Positions 47,121 through 60,479 of a stretch of 64,000 nucleotides of DNA are shown one piece after another. The translations under genes were made by a program, and so were the position numbers. A model generated the notes under the pieces. That model was given only the letters and a program-made list of their open reading frames with translations. It was not told the origin of the DNA and did no database searches. The DNA is taken from the NCBI RefSeq assembly GCF_037975245.1, contig NC_092565.1, positions 6,998,999 to 7,062,998 on the forward strand, read 5' to 3'. Source of the DNA: Apostichopus japonicus (Eukaryota; Echinodermata; Holothuroidea; Aspidochirotida; Stichopodidae). Within the stretch, counting starts at the first letter, position 1. Each line of letters starts with the position of its first letter.

Positions 47121-48730
47121 CATGCAAATGCTGAACGAATACACAAGGGGAATAGGCCATCAATTTCAACTTGACCAATCGGGTGATCAGTTTCCTGGCA
47201 TATATTCTTAAATTCTGAAGTAATAGAAAAACTCAATGCGTAGCAATCTTTGGGGGAATGGAAAGGAGGGAACGGGGGGGGGGGGGGTAATTCTACAATG
47301 GGATTAGCTGTGTTGTTAAAATCACAGATCTTACATTTGAAGTTCCTCAAAACTTGTCATTTACTTTCGTCGAAGTTTCTTTTTTTACATTTGTTTTATG
47401 AGACGAGCAAAACTGGTACGCTTCGAGCAAAAATTGTAGAGTTTCTATTGATCCTGATATTAGCTCCACCTATATTCGATTAATTAATTTGATTAATTAA
47501 TTAAGCTACACCCATTCGATTGGTTAATTTAAATATATCGCATTGGTATATATATGGTCACATGCCATGTGCAAGGCCAAGGTTGGGTTGAAACTTATTT
47601 TGAACATACTGATCGAAACCATGTAAGACTCTCACAAAACTTACTATACGCAATCTATGAGGTCAAACCCATTTGTCTTCTCCCTATTGGTCAATTATGT
47701 AATCCATTAATTGTGTGATCTACTAGTTTAATGTCCTGCTTTATATGTCTTGGCATCTGCAGCATTTGCCAGAATATGACGATTTTTTTATTCTTACCTT
47801 GAATGGTGGAATATTTTAACATTCAGATATCCTGTTGACTGTTGTAACATGCTTACTAGTTCGTCAACCCCCAACCTCTCCCCCCCCCCCCCTGTCACCA
47901 CGCCTCCTCGAAGTCGTTATGTACACCACCCTATTATCAAGAAACGATTCGTGTACGTCGTGGTGAGACATCACCATTTTAGTTATCAAAACTAGTTCTA
48001 TTCAGGTAAAAAAACAGAAGATGGTTTGATAGAGATTATGCAAAGTAGCAGTGTCAGCTATCCAATTTAGAAGAAGACGTCTCAATTATCAGAGCCAAGA
48101 AAAAAGAAAAAAAAATCAAAACATAAATGAATGAAATAACCGAGAAATAAATAATTGCAGACTGAACAAGATGATATTTCATTTAGTTTATTTCTAAATT
48201 TATATTATTATTATAATAATTTTTGTTCCCTTCCTGATTTTTAAGAATTTCGAATTCGTGCATCCATTATTAACCATTGTTTGCTCAAGACCAATATCTC
48301 ACACCTAACTGGTCTGTTTTTACAACGAATCAATAAGTTTTCTTGCAACAAATGAACCGTGCGATTCTGAAGGGGTTAATATATATAGCTTTGTCTTCTG
48401 TATGCACAAATTGTCGCCGAGGGAACAACCCCCGTAGAGGCGTCGCGTAATATATTATTTCTTATCATAACAAGATGGTATGAAATCACAACTTCTAGTA
48501 GATTATTGCGGTAAAATGGGTAATTTAGCGGAAGATTTTCCTTCTTCTTCTTCGTCTTCTTGTACACTGATATGATCAGCTAAATATTATACCAACATGG
48601 ATGGTAAAAAATATACTCGTTGCGTCCATCCTTGCAAATCTTAATTTACTCTGTAAACTTGAAAATCATAACAGCGTGTTCAATACAACAAATGATTAAT
48701 TTGTAAGAATTAATTCTATGAGAACACACA

Positions 48731-48746
48731 CATATGTATGTATATG

Positions 48747-48797
<51 letters not shown>

Positions 48798-48816
48798 TTA
48801 TATCTATATATATATT
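48731..48816. repeat. (TA)n / (TATG)n array
   Basis: TA repeat with TATGTATG, TACATA and TATC breaks. Confidence 0.9.
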
Positions 48817-51800
48817 CACCGAAAAGGTATAGGCTTAGGAAATCCTGTATGTTTTCAGATTATTCAGTGTTTGCCATTTTTTCAGTGCGTGTCTGTGTTT
48901 GTCGTAGTTACGATGTTCGTTTTACATACATTAAAAATACACTTAAATCTTTTATGATCCGTATTAGAAAAAAATGACAACTTAATTTTCGTCCAATTGG
49001 AGAGTTGATGTTGTTTTTATATTTGATTTGATTTTTAAACCAAAACTTGCCAAACATCTGAAAGTAAAATGTTTGGTATTCCTTAGAATACTATCAATTT
49101 GTCGAAACACCGTTCATCGAATGGAGTCACAAACCCCAACTATCATCCAATTTATCCTTAGCTTATATAACGATGATAATAGAGATCTTTGTGATTGATT
49201 GCAAACTTTCTCTCAGACAGCTAAGACCAATCTTATTCCATTTAAAGGAGATATCATAAGTTAAATGTCGAATGTCTGAGAGCTGTCATTTTTTTAGGAT
49301 TCAAATCTGTGATAACACATTTCCAATAGGATTTAATACGTTTTAATTTCTCTCTGTTTTCTTTTTCTTTTCATACTTTCGAGGTAAACTGTTAAAAGTG
49401 TTGACACTGAAACTAATTGCCATCATCTTGTCATGTTCAGAATTCCATCATTTAATAGTTACAGCATTTGCATAACTCATTTCCATTACAGAGGATAAAC
49501 ATGGTTGTAAATAAAGCGGGGCAAAAACATCAAAACATAACAACAATGCGCATGTGCGAGTCGATGATGTCATTTTTAAACTTGCTCAAGTCTTCGGCCT
49601 ATTCTGTGAAAGAACATTAAACCTGTAAAAGGCCTGTCTCTCCAAAGGAATAGGATTGTTTTTGTTCAGCTGTTTATGGTCGGAACCTTAATCTCTATCA
49701 CATAGGCTAATGGTGATGGTTGAGATTTCCAAAAAATAATCATAAAGTCACGAAAAAATTTAAAATAATCATATCGGAAATAAAATGCAGTGAGGGTTTT
49801 TCAAATCAGTGTATGTTCACAATATGAAAACGTGTAAACAGAAAGATTTTCTTACAAAATTATGTATAAAATGCAATTAGACATTCTAAACAACTGACAA
49901 AGAAATATTGTAAAGAATGTTATAAGTTTTTTTTATAAACCTTTCAAACAGTTTTACCAACTCTAGAAATGTTTACACAATCGTAGACTGTTTCGCTCAC
50001 AAATATCCAACTCTAGATATGTTCTTGTTTGTTAAGGTTATAACCGCATTTTTTTTTTGGGGGGGGGGATTTTTATTTCTACATCGGATATATCCTGAGA
50101 TATGTGCCTATCTATGGTATTAAGGTCAACTTTTAATGTCAATTTTTTATTCTCTTTAAATCCGTTTCTTGGATTGACTTTTACGACTATTTGGATACCA
50201 TATTAAAATAAACAAAAATAAGTTTTGGTTGTGTCATTAGAACTGATAAAGACAACGGATTAACATTTGTACGTCTGCGATGAGGAGCCGAAGTCGTAAT
50301 CAATTTAGCCTTAAAGGAGCATCCCATAGAAAAAGAAAAAATATCTTTTAAAGGTGAACATCTTAAACAGCGGAACAACCATAAAGAACGTCACCATTTC
50401 TTTCTCACATGTTTTTGTGTGCTCGGACTATGACAAATTAAAAGTAAAACTTTGCCTTCAGTGATCCTTGAATAAAACGGTGTTATTTGTTTGTAAATAC
50501 CTAATGTTTGAAGTATATATAGACTACTGCCTCGCATAATTTAGATATTACAATCTGGCGGGCTAAAGTGTTTATTCGTCATGTCATTAACTGATTGGGC
50601 TTTTACAATACTTTGAGTTAATTGCGTGCACTATTTTAGGCTATCAATGAGACATCTGTTTTATAGCGTTCGTACTGTACAATCTTCCATGTCTTTCCAT
50701 GGTTAGGCGCTCAAGTATGGCATGGGGGGATTAGTAAGGGCTAATAGCCTATCCAGCAATAAACTCGGAATTCTTTATACCACAATGCAAAATAAAATAA
50801 TAATAATAAATAAATACACCAAAGAAAGTAAATCTTAGTAGGACTATATCTTGGTGAACCTTGCATTCCATTCATATACTACAAGTCGTTTTCGAGATAT
50901 TTCTGATTGAAATTGTCATAGTTTTGTATCAAATGGGAACTTTGTATCAAATAGATGATGTCATCCCCGGGGGACAATGATGTCACCCCGGGCCCCTCTT
51001 TTCGAAGCCTTTATAAGTGCTTAAAAAATCAGAATATCAAAAAAATGAGATGTTTATATCTTTATTCCACATTTCCACGGGTCCCCCAGCCGATAATTGT
51101 CATCGGGACCAGGGCTGTACTCCCATGACCCCCCTCTCGTCAGGCCTGTTGAAGGGTAACAATTAGTCTTTAGAAAATACTTCTTTAGAAGAAACTGACG
51201 CCACCCCCCCCCCAACCCCAGACCCTCCCCGTCCATTCCTCATGTTTTCACTATCCAATCTTTACATCCTCACAAAAAGTGAAAGGATGATTTGGGGTAT
51301 AGTTCAGTAGAGTTTAGTGATGATGTTTAATTGTCCAAAATTATCAAAGAAAGTTAACCAGTAATAAAGTGCGTGTTTCAATATTTCTTTGTACGTGAAG
51401 ATCTTCACCCTCATGTTATCTGAGGCCATGATGTCTTCTGTCTACGTTTTGTTTGTGTTGCACTTGAGGATCTGACCTAATTGTCAGTCTGTTAGACTAG
51501 CAACTTCAGTCACTTTGGTTAATGAGCTTTGCTTATCCTATTCTTAATATGTATTGGGGGGGGAGAGATTTTTTTTTCGCAAACTTGCTTATAAAATATT
51601 AAAATAAAGTTTTCAATGGAAACATCGATTGGAAAAGCGATACAGCTTTCAGAAAACTAAAGAAATGCGGTTCGTTTCTACTATTGTACCAGCGATATGT
51701 TATAGCTAACTTTTCGTTGCATATATCTATAAACACAATCAAAGTGGCACATTTTCATTTTGACACTGTACAAAAAGCAAATTCAAGTCTGTTAACAATG

Positions 51801-51865
51801 GAAACATTTTAAACAGTCCGTTATTTCAAATTTTTAACTTGTTAACTTATTAATCAGTTTATGTC

Positions 51866-51921
51866 CCCTTCTCTCCCTCTCTCTCTCCCTCTCTCTGTGC
51901 ATTATTATTATTATTATTAAT
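51866..51921. repeat. (CT)n and (ATT)n microsatellites
   Basis: A CTCCCTCTCTCTCT tract is followed by five ATT units. Confidence 0.9.
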
Positions 51922-52029
51922 TTTTACTTTTGGCGTTCCAAAGGCGTTTATTATAAGTAATTCTGTTGCACAAAGGAGATTTTTCGTTTTTCGTTTTTTG
52001 TTTTTTACCTTCCTTTTCGTCGCTTGGTT

Positions 52030-52194
52030 ATGGGTACCCCTCAAATGAGACACCGTCGACTAACATATAACAGGCAGGCCTGCGACAGAAAAAAGAAGGA
52101 AAAACCTCTCCGCTTTGCCTATGGAATACGGAAACTCCGAAGAAGGCTTTGTCGGCTACCGGAAGACATTAAGACTAGCAAGACTTATCAGCAT
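52030..52194 (+). CDS. candidate lysine/arginine-rich coding exon, unassigned
   Basis: From an ATG at 52030 the frame gives 55 codons (MGTPQMRHRRLTYNRQACDR, then KKKEKPLRFAYGIRKLRRRL..) up to a good donor-like site, CAT followed by GTATGT, at 52195. Without splicing the frame runs on to a stop at 52276-52278. The sequence is clearly less AT-rich than its surroundings and about a third Lys/Arg, like a nuclear-localisation or nucleic-acid-binding segment. I cannot assign a family. It might be a 5' exon of another gene, an alternative first exon of the AhR-like gene, or a fortuitous frame in a transposon scrap. Confidence 0.3.
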
Positions 52195-52361
52195 GTATGT
52201 GGCATGAGGGAGAGCATGGTTTATTCTGCTCTCTCGCTAACCACAATAAGGATCCCCTGCCCTAGGGCACTCCACTGAGTAAATTACCGATTATCTTGAC
52301 AAGGATGGATAAGTGACGCACTTATAAGCGGTATAATCACCAATCATTATGTTATGAATCT

Positions 52362-52460
52362 CAAGATTTTTTTTTTTTTTTTTTTGCTCTCCATCTCTCT
52401 TCTTTCTTTCTTTCTTTCTTTCTCTCTATCTCCATCTCTGCCTCTCAGTCTCTCTCTTAC
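52362..52460. repeat. T-run, (TTTC)n and (TC)n pyrimidine tract
   Basis: A run of about 19 T, then TTCTTTCTTTCTTTC and TCTC-rich sequence. Confidence 0.9.
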
Positions 52461-52592
52461 ACATCATACCAGTTAAGGAAGGTGAAATTTACAAAGAACA
52501 AGTATAAATGAGCTGCTTATGATTGTGGGATGAGTTTAGATCCCCGGGCGGTTTGTTAATGGGGGAAATAAGTTAAGTTCAGTAGATGTATA

Positions 52593-52616
52593 GTCGTCGT
52601 CGTCGACGACGACGAC
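52593..52616. repeat. perfect 24-bp palindrome (GTC)4(GAC)4
   Basis: Four GTC triplets followed directly by four GAC triplets. The whole is self-complementary around 52604/52605. Confidence 0.98.
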
Positions 52617-52691
52617 GAACGACAAAGTAAGCTTTCGACGGCATTGCATGTGATGTGGTGGTATACGGCAACCGACGCCACGGCGGAAAGG

Positions 52692-52696
52692 TATAC

Positions 52697-52746
<50 letters not shown>
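52692..52746. repeat. (TA)n array
   Basis: TA repeat with a TATG interruption. Confidence 0.95.
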
Positions 52747-52747
<1 letters not shown>

Positions 52748-53037
52748 TATCTATGCATCCATAGATACAGGCAGTTAGTTATGACCGAACCATAGCAGTG
52801 TCATAATATTCCACGACCTACTTTTGACTCTTTATTTATCAATATCTCAGTCCTATGTGAATTTGATCTTGTTTGCTGTTATTTTCCTTTTCTCTCTATA
52901 TATCTCCCACTTTTGCTCCTCGTAAAGATTGTGTCCTAGCCTCCATTCCAAGTTCAAACATATTTCAAATTTATATATACATTCACTGGGTATTCTTTTG
53001 TATGTTTAGTTATTTATTATATATGTCTTTTGTTAAG

Positions 53038-53040
<3 letters not shown>

Positions 53041-53098
<58 letters not shown>
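53041..53098. repeat. (TA)n array
   Basis: Uninterrupted TA repeat ending in ACATATACATA. Confidence 0.95.
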
Positions 53099-53968
53099 AA
53101 TCACAAAAGAATACCCAATGAGTGTCTACAAACCTGATCTTTTTCTCTTAGTTTTTAGTTCAACATATATATTCTCTATTTTCTCAAATTCATATACCAA
53201 TTCGCGTGACTAACTCAACAGGCCTATTTCATAACATCTAGTCATAAAACAACACAATAAATTTCGACCGTAGGATCAATACATGAAGTCTTTGAGCATT
53301 ATAGTGTACTTACCTTTGGGCCCTTTCTTTATGCTAGACCGAAGTCATTGTCGAGATTCAATTTTACGAGGGAAGGAAAAAAGCTTGAGCGATTGACGAA
53401 AGATAAACGTCATTTTGAAATGCCTAGCAAAATAACGAGCCGATCGATATGTGGCTAATATCGTTGACAATCAAAGTGCTCTTGAGATTTTTGTCTTTTT
53501 TATTTTTATTATATTAGCTATAAAATGACATAAATGACATAAGATCAAATCTCTTCTGACCACCTGGTTTGAAGAGTCATCCATTAATAAAACCTTTTAT
53601 TTATAAGATGGTCATGAAAATGAGCTCATAAATTGAACAAAAGAGAAATAAAACTAATATATAACTTAAACACTTTTATAAATACAATTATGGCAAATTT
53701 CAAGTGTTCTTTAAAGTGAAATGTGTTTGAACAGTTGGAAAACCTGTTTTTATATGACATTCTAGGTTTTATTATGATTATTGTTGTTATTATTGTTGTT
53801 GTTTTTATTAATATTACTATTACTATTATTTTTGGCCTGTATGAATGTCTGATATTTGTAACAAAGATAATACAGTAGGTGTGTCAGATAATACACCTGG
53901 CAATAATTTAGATACATTATAAACAACATGTGATTATTAGAATATATATTGTCACGTGAGAATTGGAA

Positions 53969-54345
53969 CAAGTTCGTAGGAACCGGGGGCTGGGGGGCGC
54001 CAGCCCCCCAGTGAAAAACATGGGGGCGGAAGTATCATTCCGCCCCCTCCCCCCTCTCCGCTTCGCAAGTCAGAAAACCCCTTTTTCATTTCCAAATGAG
54101 AAAAAAATCTCATCTGGAGCACCAAATTGCATCTAAGGCCAGGTGAAAATGCAAAATTATTTACAAAATGGAGTGGGTGTTGAAGTGTGCTATATTGCAC
54201 CAAATTTCATCTGAGGCCACCTGGAAATGCAAAAAAAGTCCAAAGGGGAGGGGGACACCCCCTCCCCTTAAACCCCTCCCCCAGGCCGGCCATCAGTCTT
54301 CAGCCCCCGCCCCCCCCCACTCAAAAGTACCTTCCTACGCCACTG
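53969..54345. mobile_element. hAT-type MITE, 377 bp, with 8-bp target-site duplication
   Basis: The left end CAAGTTCGTAGGAA and the reverse complement of the right end CAGTGGCGTAGGAA match at 10 of 14. They are flanked by perfect 8-bp repeats AATTGGAA (53961-53968 and 54346-54353). The interior carries GGGGGCTGGGGGGCGCCAGC near the left end. On the minus strand it has two versions of a CCT(T/C)AGATG..ATTTGGTGC module and a TTTAAGGGGAGGGGG block also present in the 1038-bp hAT derivative. Confidence 0.88.
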
Positions 54346-54984
54346 AATTGGAATCTAGATACAAGACAAAAGTTCTTTGCATGCAGCATGACGCTTTCGC
54401 GCACTATCGTAACTTGTTCCAAATTATTTAGAAGAAATGAAAATGTAACATGATTATAAGGTAAATTTTAGGAAATAAGAACCGGTTGTTTTCGGAAATA
54501 ACAGCAATTCACGCTTTACCGGTGCGAGCTTGAGTTCAAAACGTATCACAGTTCTTTAATTTCTTTTGCCTTGGAGGAAAAAGGAAAATTATAGTGTTAA
54601 AGTATGTAGGCCACGCGTAGATGATGGAACTGATTTTAGTATATCGTTGTCGTACCTCAGCAACTTAAAATTCATTGTTATTGTTCTTATTGATCGATCC
54701 ATTGTTTGATCGATTCTTTTATCTTTATCTTTTCCTATAGGGTCGTCATTGACCATTAGCTTCAGAGTGGCGTAATAAAGGGATTAAAAAATCATTTGTT
54801 TTATTTTACAAATGATCGTTTATCAGTCATTCCAGGTATTTGTAAACTTATGTTTAATTTCCCGAGTTCAGTCGGTAAAGATTATTCCTCCTAAAACAAA
54901 TTGAATATGTGAATTGACACTCGAGTCTAAAGTGGCTTTATATTCTGTAAACAAGGGTATAGCACGGGTGCGTCGTAGCCGTAT

Positions 54985-55140
54985 ATAGGGTTATGGTCAA
55001 GTGCGTGTTTAATGCAATGAGCCTATATTAGGGTTAGTCGGGGTTCGAGTCCTGATGGCCGGATAATTACATTAGTGTCCGTGGACGGGGCACTTCATCT
55101 CAATTGCCACTCTTCACGCAGATGTATCAATGCAGGGTAA
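54985..55140 (+). mobile_element. decayed tRNA-derived SINE (plus strand)
   Basis: The A-box-like ATGGTCAAGTGCG (54993-55005) and B-box GGGTTCGAGTCCTG (55041-55054) are followed by TCCGTGGACGGGGCACTTCA, a CACTCTTCACGCAG stretch and TGTATCAA. These align with the body of the minus-strand SINE at 7080-7360. Confidence 0.65.
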
Positions 55141-56413
55141 CTTGTAAATAAAATGACATGTGCGCTTGGTTGTGGTAGCTATCCTGTTTGTGAAGTCCTC
55201 AAGAGCGCGTAGATTAAAATCCCCCATCCCTATTGCTTCCTCTGCTCCTCCCCCCCCCCTCCTCCTCCAACATTATGCAGACGCCCTAATAAGTAGAATA
55301 GAAGGATATGTAATATATACTTATGCTAATCTACAAGAGGTGGGGCGAACTTGCACACCTTAAACCGACATTTTGTTTTCTCCATTGTAAGGAACGCCAT
55401 CTGTGTAGGGGGGGGGGGGAGATATCAGCTTGTTTGGGGGGGAATATCAACACTTATAATTTATCGCCGATAGGTTCAACCAATAGTCCAACGTTTCTCA
55501 GATTTCTCAGATAAATTGAATAAAATAAACTGATATTGAATTGTAACATTTTGAGATTTCATTTCTGATATGCTGATACCTGAAACATAACATATTGTTT
55601 TGAATATATAGCATGTTGACTGACGTTAACCTGTAACTGGCTGAAACTCTCTTTCCTCACATAGGCTATATATATATAACGATATTATATCGTGACATTG
55701 TGACACAAATGGCGTTCCGTACCATTTTCTGTATGAAACTTACTTGTTCAAACTTGCCCTTGTACTAGCGACTATAGCGACGTCCTTTCTTCTCCACAAA
55801 CAATACTGTTCAATGAATTTCTTTGAGCAATTATTAAACTGTATGTTTATCACCTTTCTTATATTGTCATTGTGAAGAAAATGAATGAATGACTCAAATG
55901 AGCAATGTATTAGGTTCTGCACTATAGCGAGGAATATCTTAACATGCATGTGTCATTTCGAGTTAAATATCGAGCCCATAATACAATTAACACTGCGCAG
56001 CAAACTAAGACCATGTTGCTTACGGCTCGTGCGTTACATCACTATCTATTTTGAATGCTTTCATATTCGTAGCACGCAATCTGTTTAACATTTTTTTCAT
56101 TTTTTTTTCATTCATAGATACAGAATAGCTATTTTCATCGATCAATCAAAGTCATTACTATGTTCACAACAAAGGCTATTAGTTCAATATTTGATTGTAA
56201 ACGTAATAGGCTTTTGTACACTTATACACCTTCGAAAAGCGATCAGTGAAGTACCTATTGTTTTGTAAAGTGAAAATTCGGAATCCCCCCTTTCTTTTTC
56301 TTTTTTGACTGTTTTTTGTTTTGTCTCCTTTTTTTTGTATCTTGCGAGAGGATAAAAAACATACTGTCGAAACTAAAAAATGAAAACTAAAAAAAAATAA
56401 TATCTATATAGGC

Positions 56414-56425
56414 CTATATATATAC

Positions 56426-56491
<66 letters not shown>
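56414..56491. repeat. (TA)n array
   Basis: TA repeat with TACATATACAT near its start. Confidence 0.95.
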
Positions 56492-56493
<2 letters not shown>

Positions 56494-57779
56494 TTGTAAG
56501 CTACAGTATATACAGCCGTTCCGTTACATTTCAGCTGTTAATGATTTAACATTCCTCGTCACGCAACACGTAATTTCGACCAGGTTTAATGTTTAATTAG
56601 AATATGTGTACAGGTTAAGCAAGACTTGCAACATTATTGAGTGACGGTGCGTGTAAAATTATGATTAATTAGCAGAACAAAGAATCTCATTTGCATATTA
56701 TAAGGAGAAACCTTTATTCGTATATTTGTACTATATAGTATAGGTCTATACTAATATTGGTCTATATCATTCTCGTTTATCGTTATGATGACGTAGGCCT
56801 ACACATTACGTATTTCACAACCTTGGCTTCCTCTCTACTAATTCCATCAATTTTCAAGTATCCATTTGTCTCTTCCGATTCTTTTTATTTCTTTCATTTT
56901 TTCTCCCTTTTTTTCATATCACTTTTGTCGTCAATACCCTTTTCCTTACTTCAGTCCTTCGCTGTTTTGTTCAAGACTATTCAGTTCAGATGCATGGCAC
57001 CAGCTTGAAGCCAGTTCAAATTTCATCCTCAAATTCACCATTAAGCTTGCAAGCCTATATATTGCATCCATTGTTATCATATCTATTGTCTTCCCTACAT
57101 TTGCGATCGATCATAAGAACAATACCAGTTAACAATTCACAGATAAAGCACATAGCCTGTCTATTAGCCGCCTTTCAGTTTTCTTTACTAAAAGCCATAC
57201 CTTATTTGGAAGGTTATTCTGAATCACTTAGTCAGTCTTTAAAAGTAGTTCTTTTTAAGCTTCCCTTTTCCATTCCTCGCCATCTTACCTTTTATTTCTC
57301 GTCCAGGCCGCTAAGAGTATTTCCGTATCGATTATATACCATACATATTTATAATGACACGATCGGAAGTATATTCATAAACCGCGATAGTTTTAAGTAT
57401 ATCAGCGGGTTTCCCTCTTCCTTCCATCTCCTTTCTAAATCTTCATTTCTTATCTTCCCCCTCATATTTCTCTGTTTCTTTCTCTCTCTTTATCTTTCTG
57501 TCTGTCTCTGTCATCTACTCTTTGATGCTTGGAATGTCACAAGCAAACACATTTCGATTTCAATTGTAAGCGGTGGATTTTGTTCTGTTCGAGGAAACTT
57601 TTAAGGCCAAGCATTTACTGTTAGATTTTCTGAACGATTGTTATTTTGCGACATTACAAACAAAAAGATATATATATATATATATATAAATTAGGCGAAG
57701 AATGAAAAATGGAAGAGTTGTAACTACATAATTATAGATTCAAAAGGTGGAACAAATTAGCTACATTCTTTTCATGTCT

Positions 57780-57855
<76 letters not shown>
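57780..57855. repeat. (TA)n array
   Basis: TA repeat with a single AAATA interruption. Confidence 0.95.
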
Positions 57856-57857
<2 letters not shown>

Positions 57858-59194
57858 CGATGAGTGTTATGAGTGTATAGATCATGTATCTATATCAAAT
57901 TGTTTTTAAAAAAACAACCCCTATATTACTTTTATTTAGACTTAATGCGTAACGATCATGTTTTTGTTTTGTTACTTGCAATTGTACAATAGTTTATTGT
58001 TTATCAAATAATAAGTTTCTTTTAATTTACAATAGCCTATTGTTTTCCCTTTGATTTCTGTGAGTTATCGTTCACATAAACGAATTCCAAGTCCCTCCCC
58101 TCCCCGTCCTTCCTAAACTCCCCTCACTCATAAACAACACACAACGTTACGTGTACTGATGTCAGAAAAAAAAATTAATCTGTGGTGAGCTAACCCACTT
58201 AATGAAGTTATATAAATACTTTTTTCAATTTTTTTTTTCATTTTAATTAAAACATAGCAAAGAGATTGATAGACAATTTTTTTTTAACAAAATCGAAGTT
58301 CATAGTCTTCTTTTACAAAACGAAAACGAGATGACCTGATTTTGTTTTTTAATGAAAAAAAGTCAAATAATGAAAAATTTATCTTGCTTTAATTGAAGGG
58401 CAATATTTGACAGACGTAAAGTAAAATGTGACCTTGAATGAACTACTTCAAGGCTACCGTAACTTTAAAGAGGGTATATATGCATGTGGTTTGAGTCTGC
58501 GGTTTACTCACGATTAATTGTGGTGTATTGACCACATTCCGAATTAACATTGGTCAACGAGGTTGTAATATATTTTTCCCCACATCTTTATTGGTTAATT
58601 TAATATTCTTGATAGATGAAAACATTTTAAAAAACTTACATAATTTTGTTGATAAACTGTTAAAAAACAATGATATAAACACAGAAAAAAAAATATTTTG
58701 AAGACACAAAATACTTTAATAAAAAATATTTTAAAAAAAACAAGAAAGAAGAGGACAAACGATATAAATGAAGAATTTTAAGAGGATAACCTAAAACAAA
58801 GCTGCTTCGAGAATAGAAATAAAAACCACGAAATAAAACGAGATCTTATAAAGAAAATTTAAACACCAAAGTTTCACACATTTCGGTATCAATTTCGTTC
58901 ATAATTTTTGTAGATATGTTAAAATATAACTTTAAAATGTTAACACTTATTACCTTCTATGGCTCAAACGTAACCAGGTGGATAGCGGTATACGTACACA
59001 GTGTTTTGCAAGAAAAAAAACGTCGTCCTCAACGTCAAACTGAATAATTTCAATCCTTTTGGTATAACTAATTTTTATTTGTATTTCAACGTTTTTGAGA
59101 ATCTTACTCTTTAAATTAACACACCAAAAGAAAAAATACATATTTTGTTGAAGTGTTTCATATAGACACATCACCTGAGCAAGTTTGTTCTTGT

Positions 59195-59375
59195 TTGACC
59201 GGGAGTGTCCTTTGACTGCAGCTTTGCACCCTGGAGGGGTACGACGCCGTCAAAGGCTGCCTCGGATGTTTTTCCGACTGTTTTCGGCGGTGACTGACCG
59301 TTTCCGTAAATCCGCCATCATTGGTTGGAGTCCAATGTCGTGTTATGCCATTGGCTGACTTCTTTTATATATATA
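59195..59375 (-). promoter_or_regulatory. CpG-rich island with CCAAT boxes, possible promoter / first exon
   Basis: About 12 CpG lie within roughly 140 bp in an otherwise CpG-poor neighbourhood. Read on the minus strand, a TATAAAAG (near 59368-59360) is followed by CCAAT motifs near 59354 and 59325 and an inverted one near 59335. Next come tandem ATG codons (59321 and 59318; the second has A at -3 and G at +4), opening MADLRKRSVTAENSRKNIRG and stopping at 59250. A plus-strand reading is also possible. Either a bidirectional promoter with a short first exon or a GC-rich transposon fragment would fit. Confidence 0.35.
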
Positions 59376-60479
59376 TATATATATTCTTTTTTTTTTGACG
59401 GCGTTCGTTATTATAATTGCCGAAAAGGTTTACCCTTTGAACTGGTTCTTATTTCGCCGAAAAAAAAGACGATATAGAAAGAAGGGGCAAAAAAAAATAA
59501 TACTTTGCTCATATTATTCAGGTGTAAAATATAAGTTTAGTTAACTTTGATAATAGTTTAGAAATGATATTATAAATATGACACTCTTTTTTATAATTAT
59601 TTGAAGGGTTATAGTAGGTCAAGTTTAGTGTATCAAGGCCTTTGCCTTGTTTTGATGAAAATTTACAAAACAAAAATCTTGTTCATTGTAGGATTAAAAA
59701 GGAGGGAAAAAGCTTTGTAAGCAAAAATAAATGGGGGAGGGGAGGGGGCTGGGGAAAAAACTAGAATAATTAGGTGCAAGGTGAGTTGGAAAGTTTGTAA
59801 AAACAAATTCATAAAATACTTCAATTGGAAGTAATAAAATATTAAGCTTGTGCGATTGAAGTTCTCTAGATAACGGTAACTAAATACAAGGAAATATATG
59901 TTACACAAACACACAGACACACATACATACATACACTAATGAGACATCCCTTGCCCCAACACAACCACGTACCTCAGAACCTCACAACCCGTCTGGCATA
60001 GTGAGCATATCCCAGATTTAGTCCAATACGTTCATTTAAATCAAAATATAAAATGAAAATACAAGAAAAGTATATATCCCTGACAGCTTATTTTCCGATA
60101 GCATGATAACTTTTATTAATAAAATTTGTAACAAATAAGTTAAATGTAAGGTTTGTGTTATTGTCACATGTGCATATATATTTTACTTTTTTTCCTTTTT
60201 TTTCTATTGATAATTTCATCAGTTCTAGAGCATTTTTCTTCGTCCAAATAATAAAAATTTAAAAAGTTGTATAGGGTAAATAAACATAAACGTGCCGATT
60301 ATACTATATGGAGACTATTCCATGATTTGGTGGCAGCAATATTTTGGTTTCAAACTTTGCCTACCGTGTCAGACAAACTATAGCAGTTAATCTGTAGCAA
60401 TGTCTCATCCCATACAAGTATCACATCTTCTATTGACCAATCCCATTATAACTTAGACCTTTAGATATACAGTACGCAG

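Larger units (their letters stand above)
47014..52029. other. presumed AhR-like intron; no exon recognised
   Basis: AT-rich with TA arrays, a poly-G tract at 47274-47287, a poly-C tract near 47881-47891, a TTAATTAA-rich palindromic patch at 47478-47502 and a CCCCGGG-bearing patch near 50965-50995. No PAS-like coding segment could be found by eye. Confidence 0.35.
55141..59194. other. no gene recognised
   Basis: AT-rich sequence with (TA)n arrays and a pyrimidine-rich stretch (56860-57600) that is open in more than one frame for compositional reasons, including a 204-codon frame at 56990-57604 without recognisable similarity. Confidence 0.4.

Noticed and set aside
56990-57604. 204-codon plus-strand frame
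   Set aside because: It lies in pyrimidine-rich DNA that is open in more than one frame at once, has no recognisable domain, and shows Ser/Leu/Phe-heavy composition typical of T/C-rich non-coding sequence.
59210-59283. Plus-strand exon reading CTLEGYDAVKGCLGCFSDCF after a CTGCAG acceptor
   Set aside because: Several frames are open across this GC-rich patch; the donor GTGACT is weak and no family is recognised. The minus-strand promoter reading seems at least as likely.
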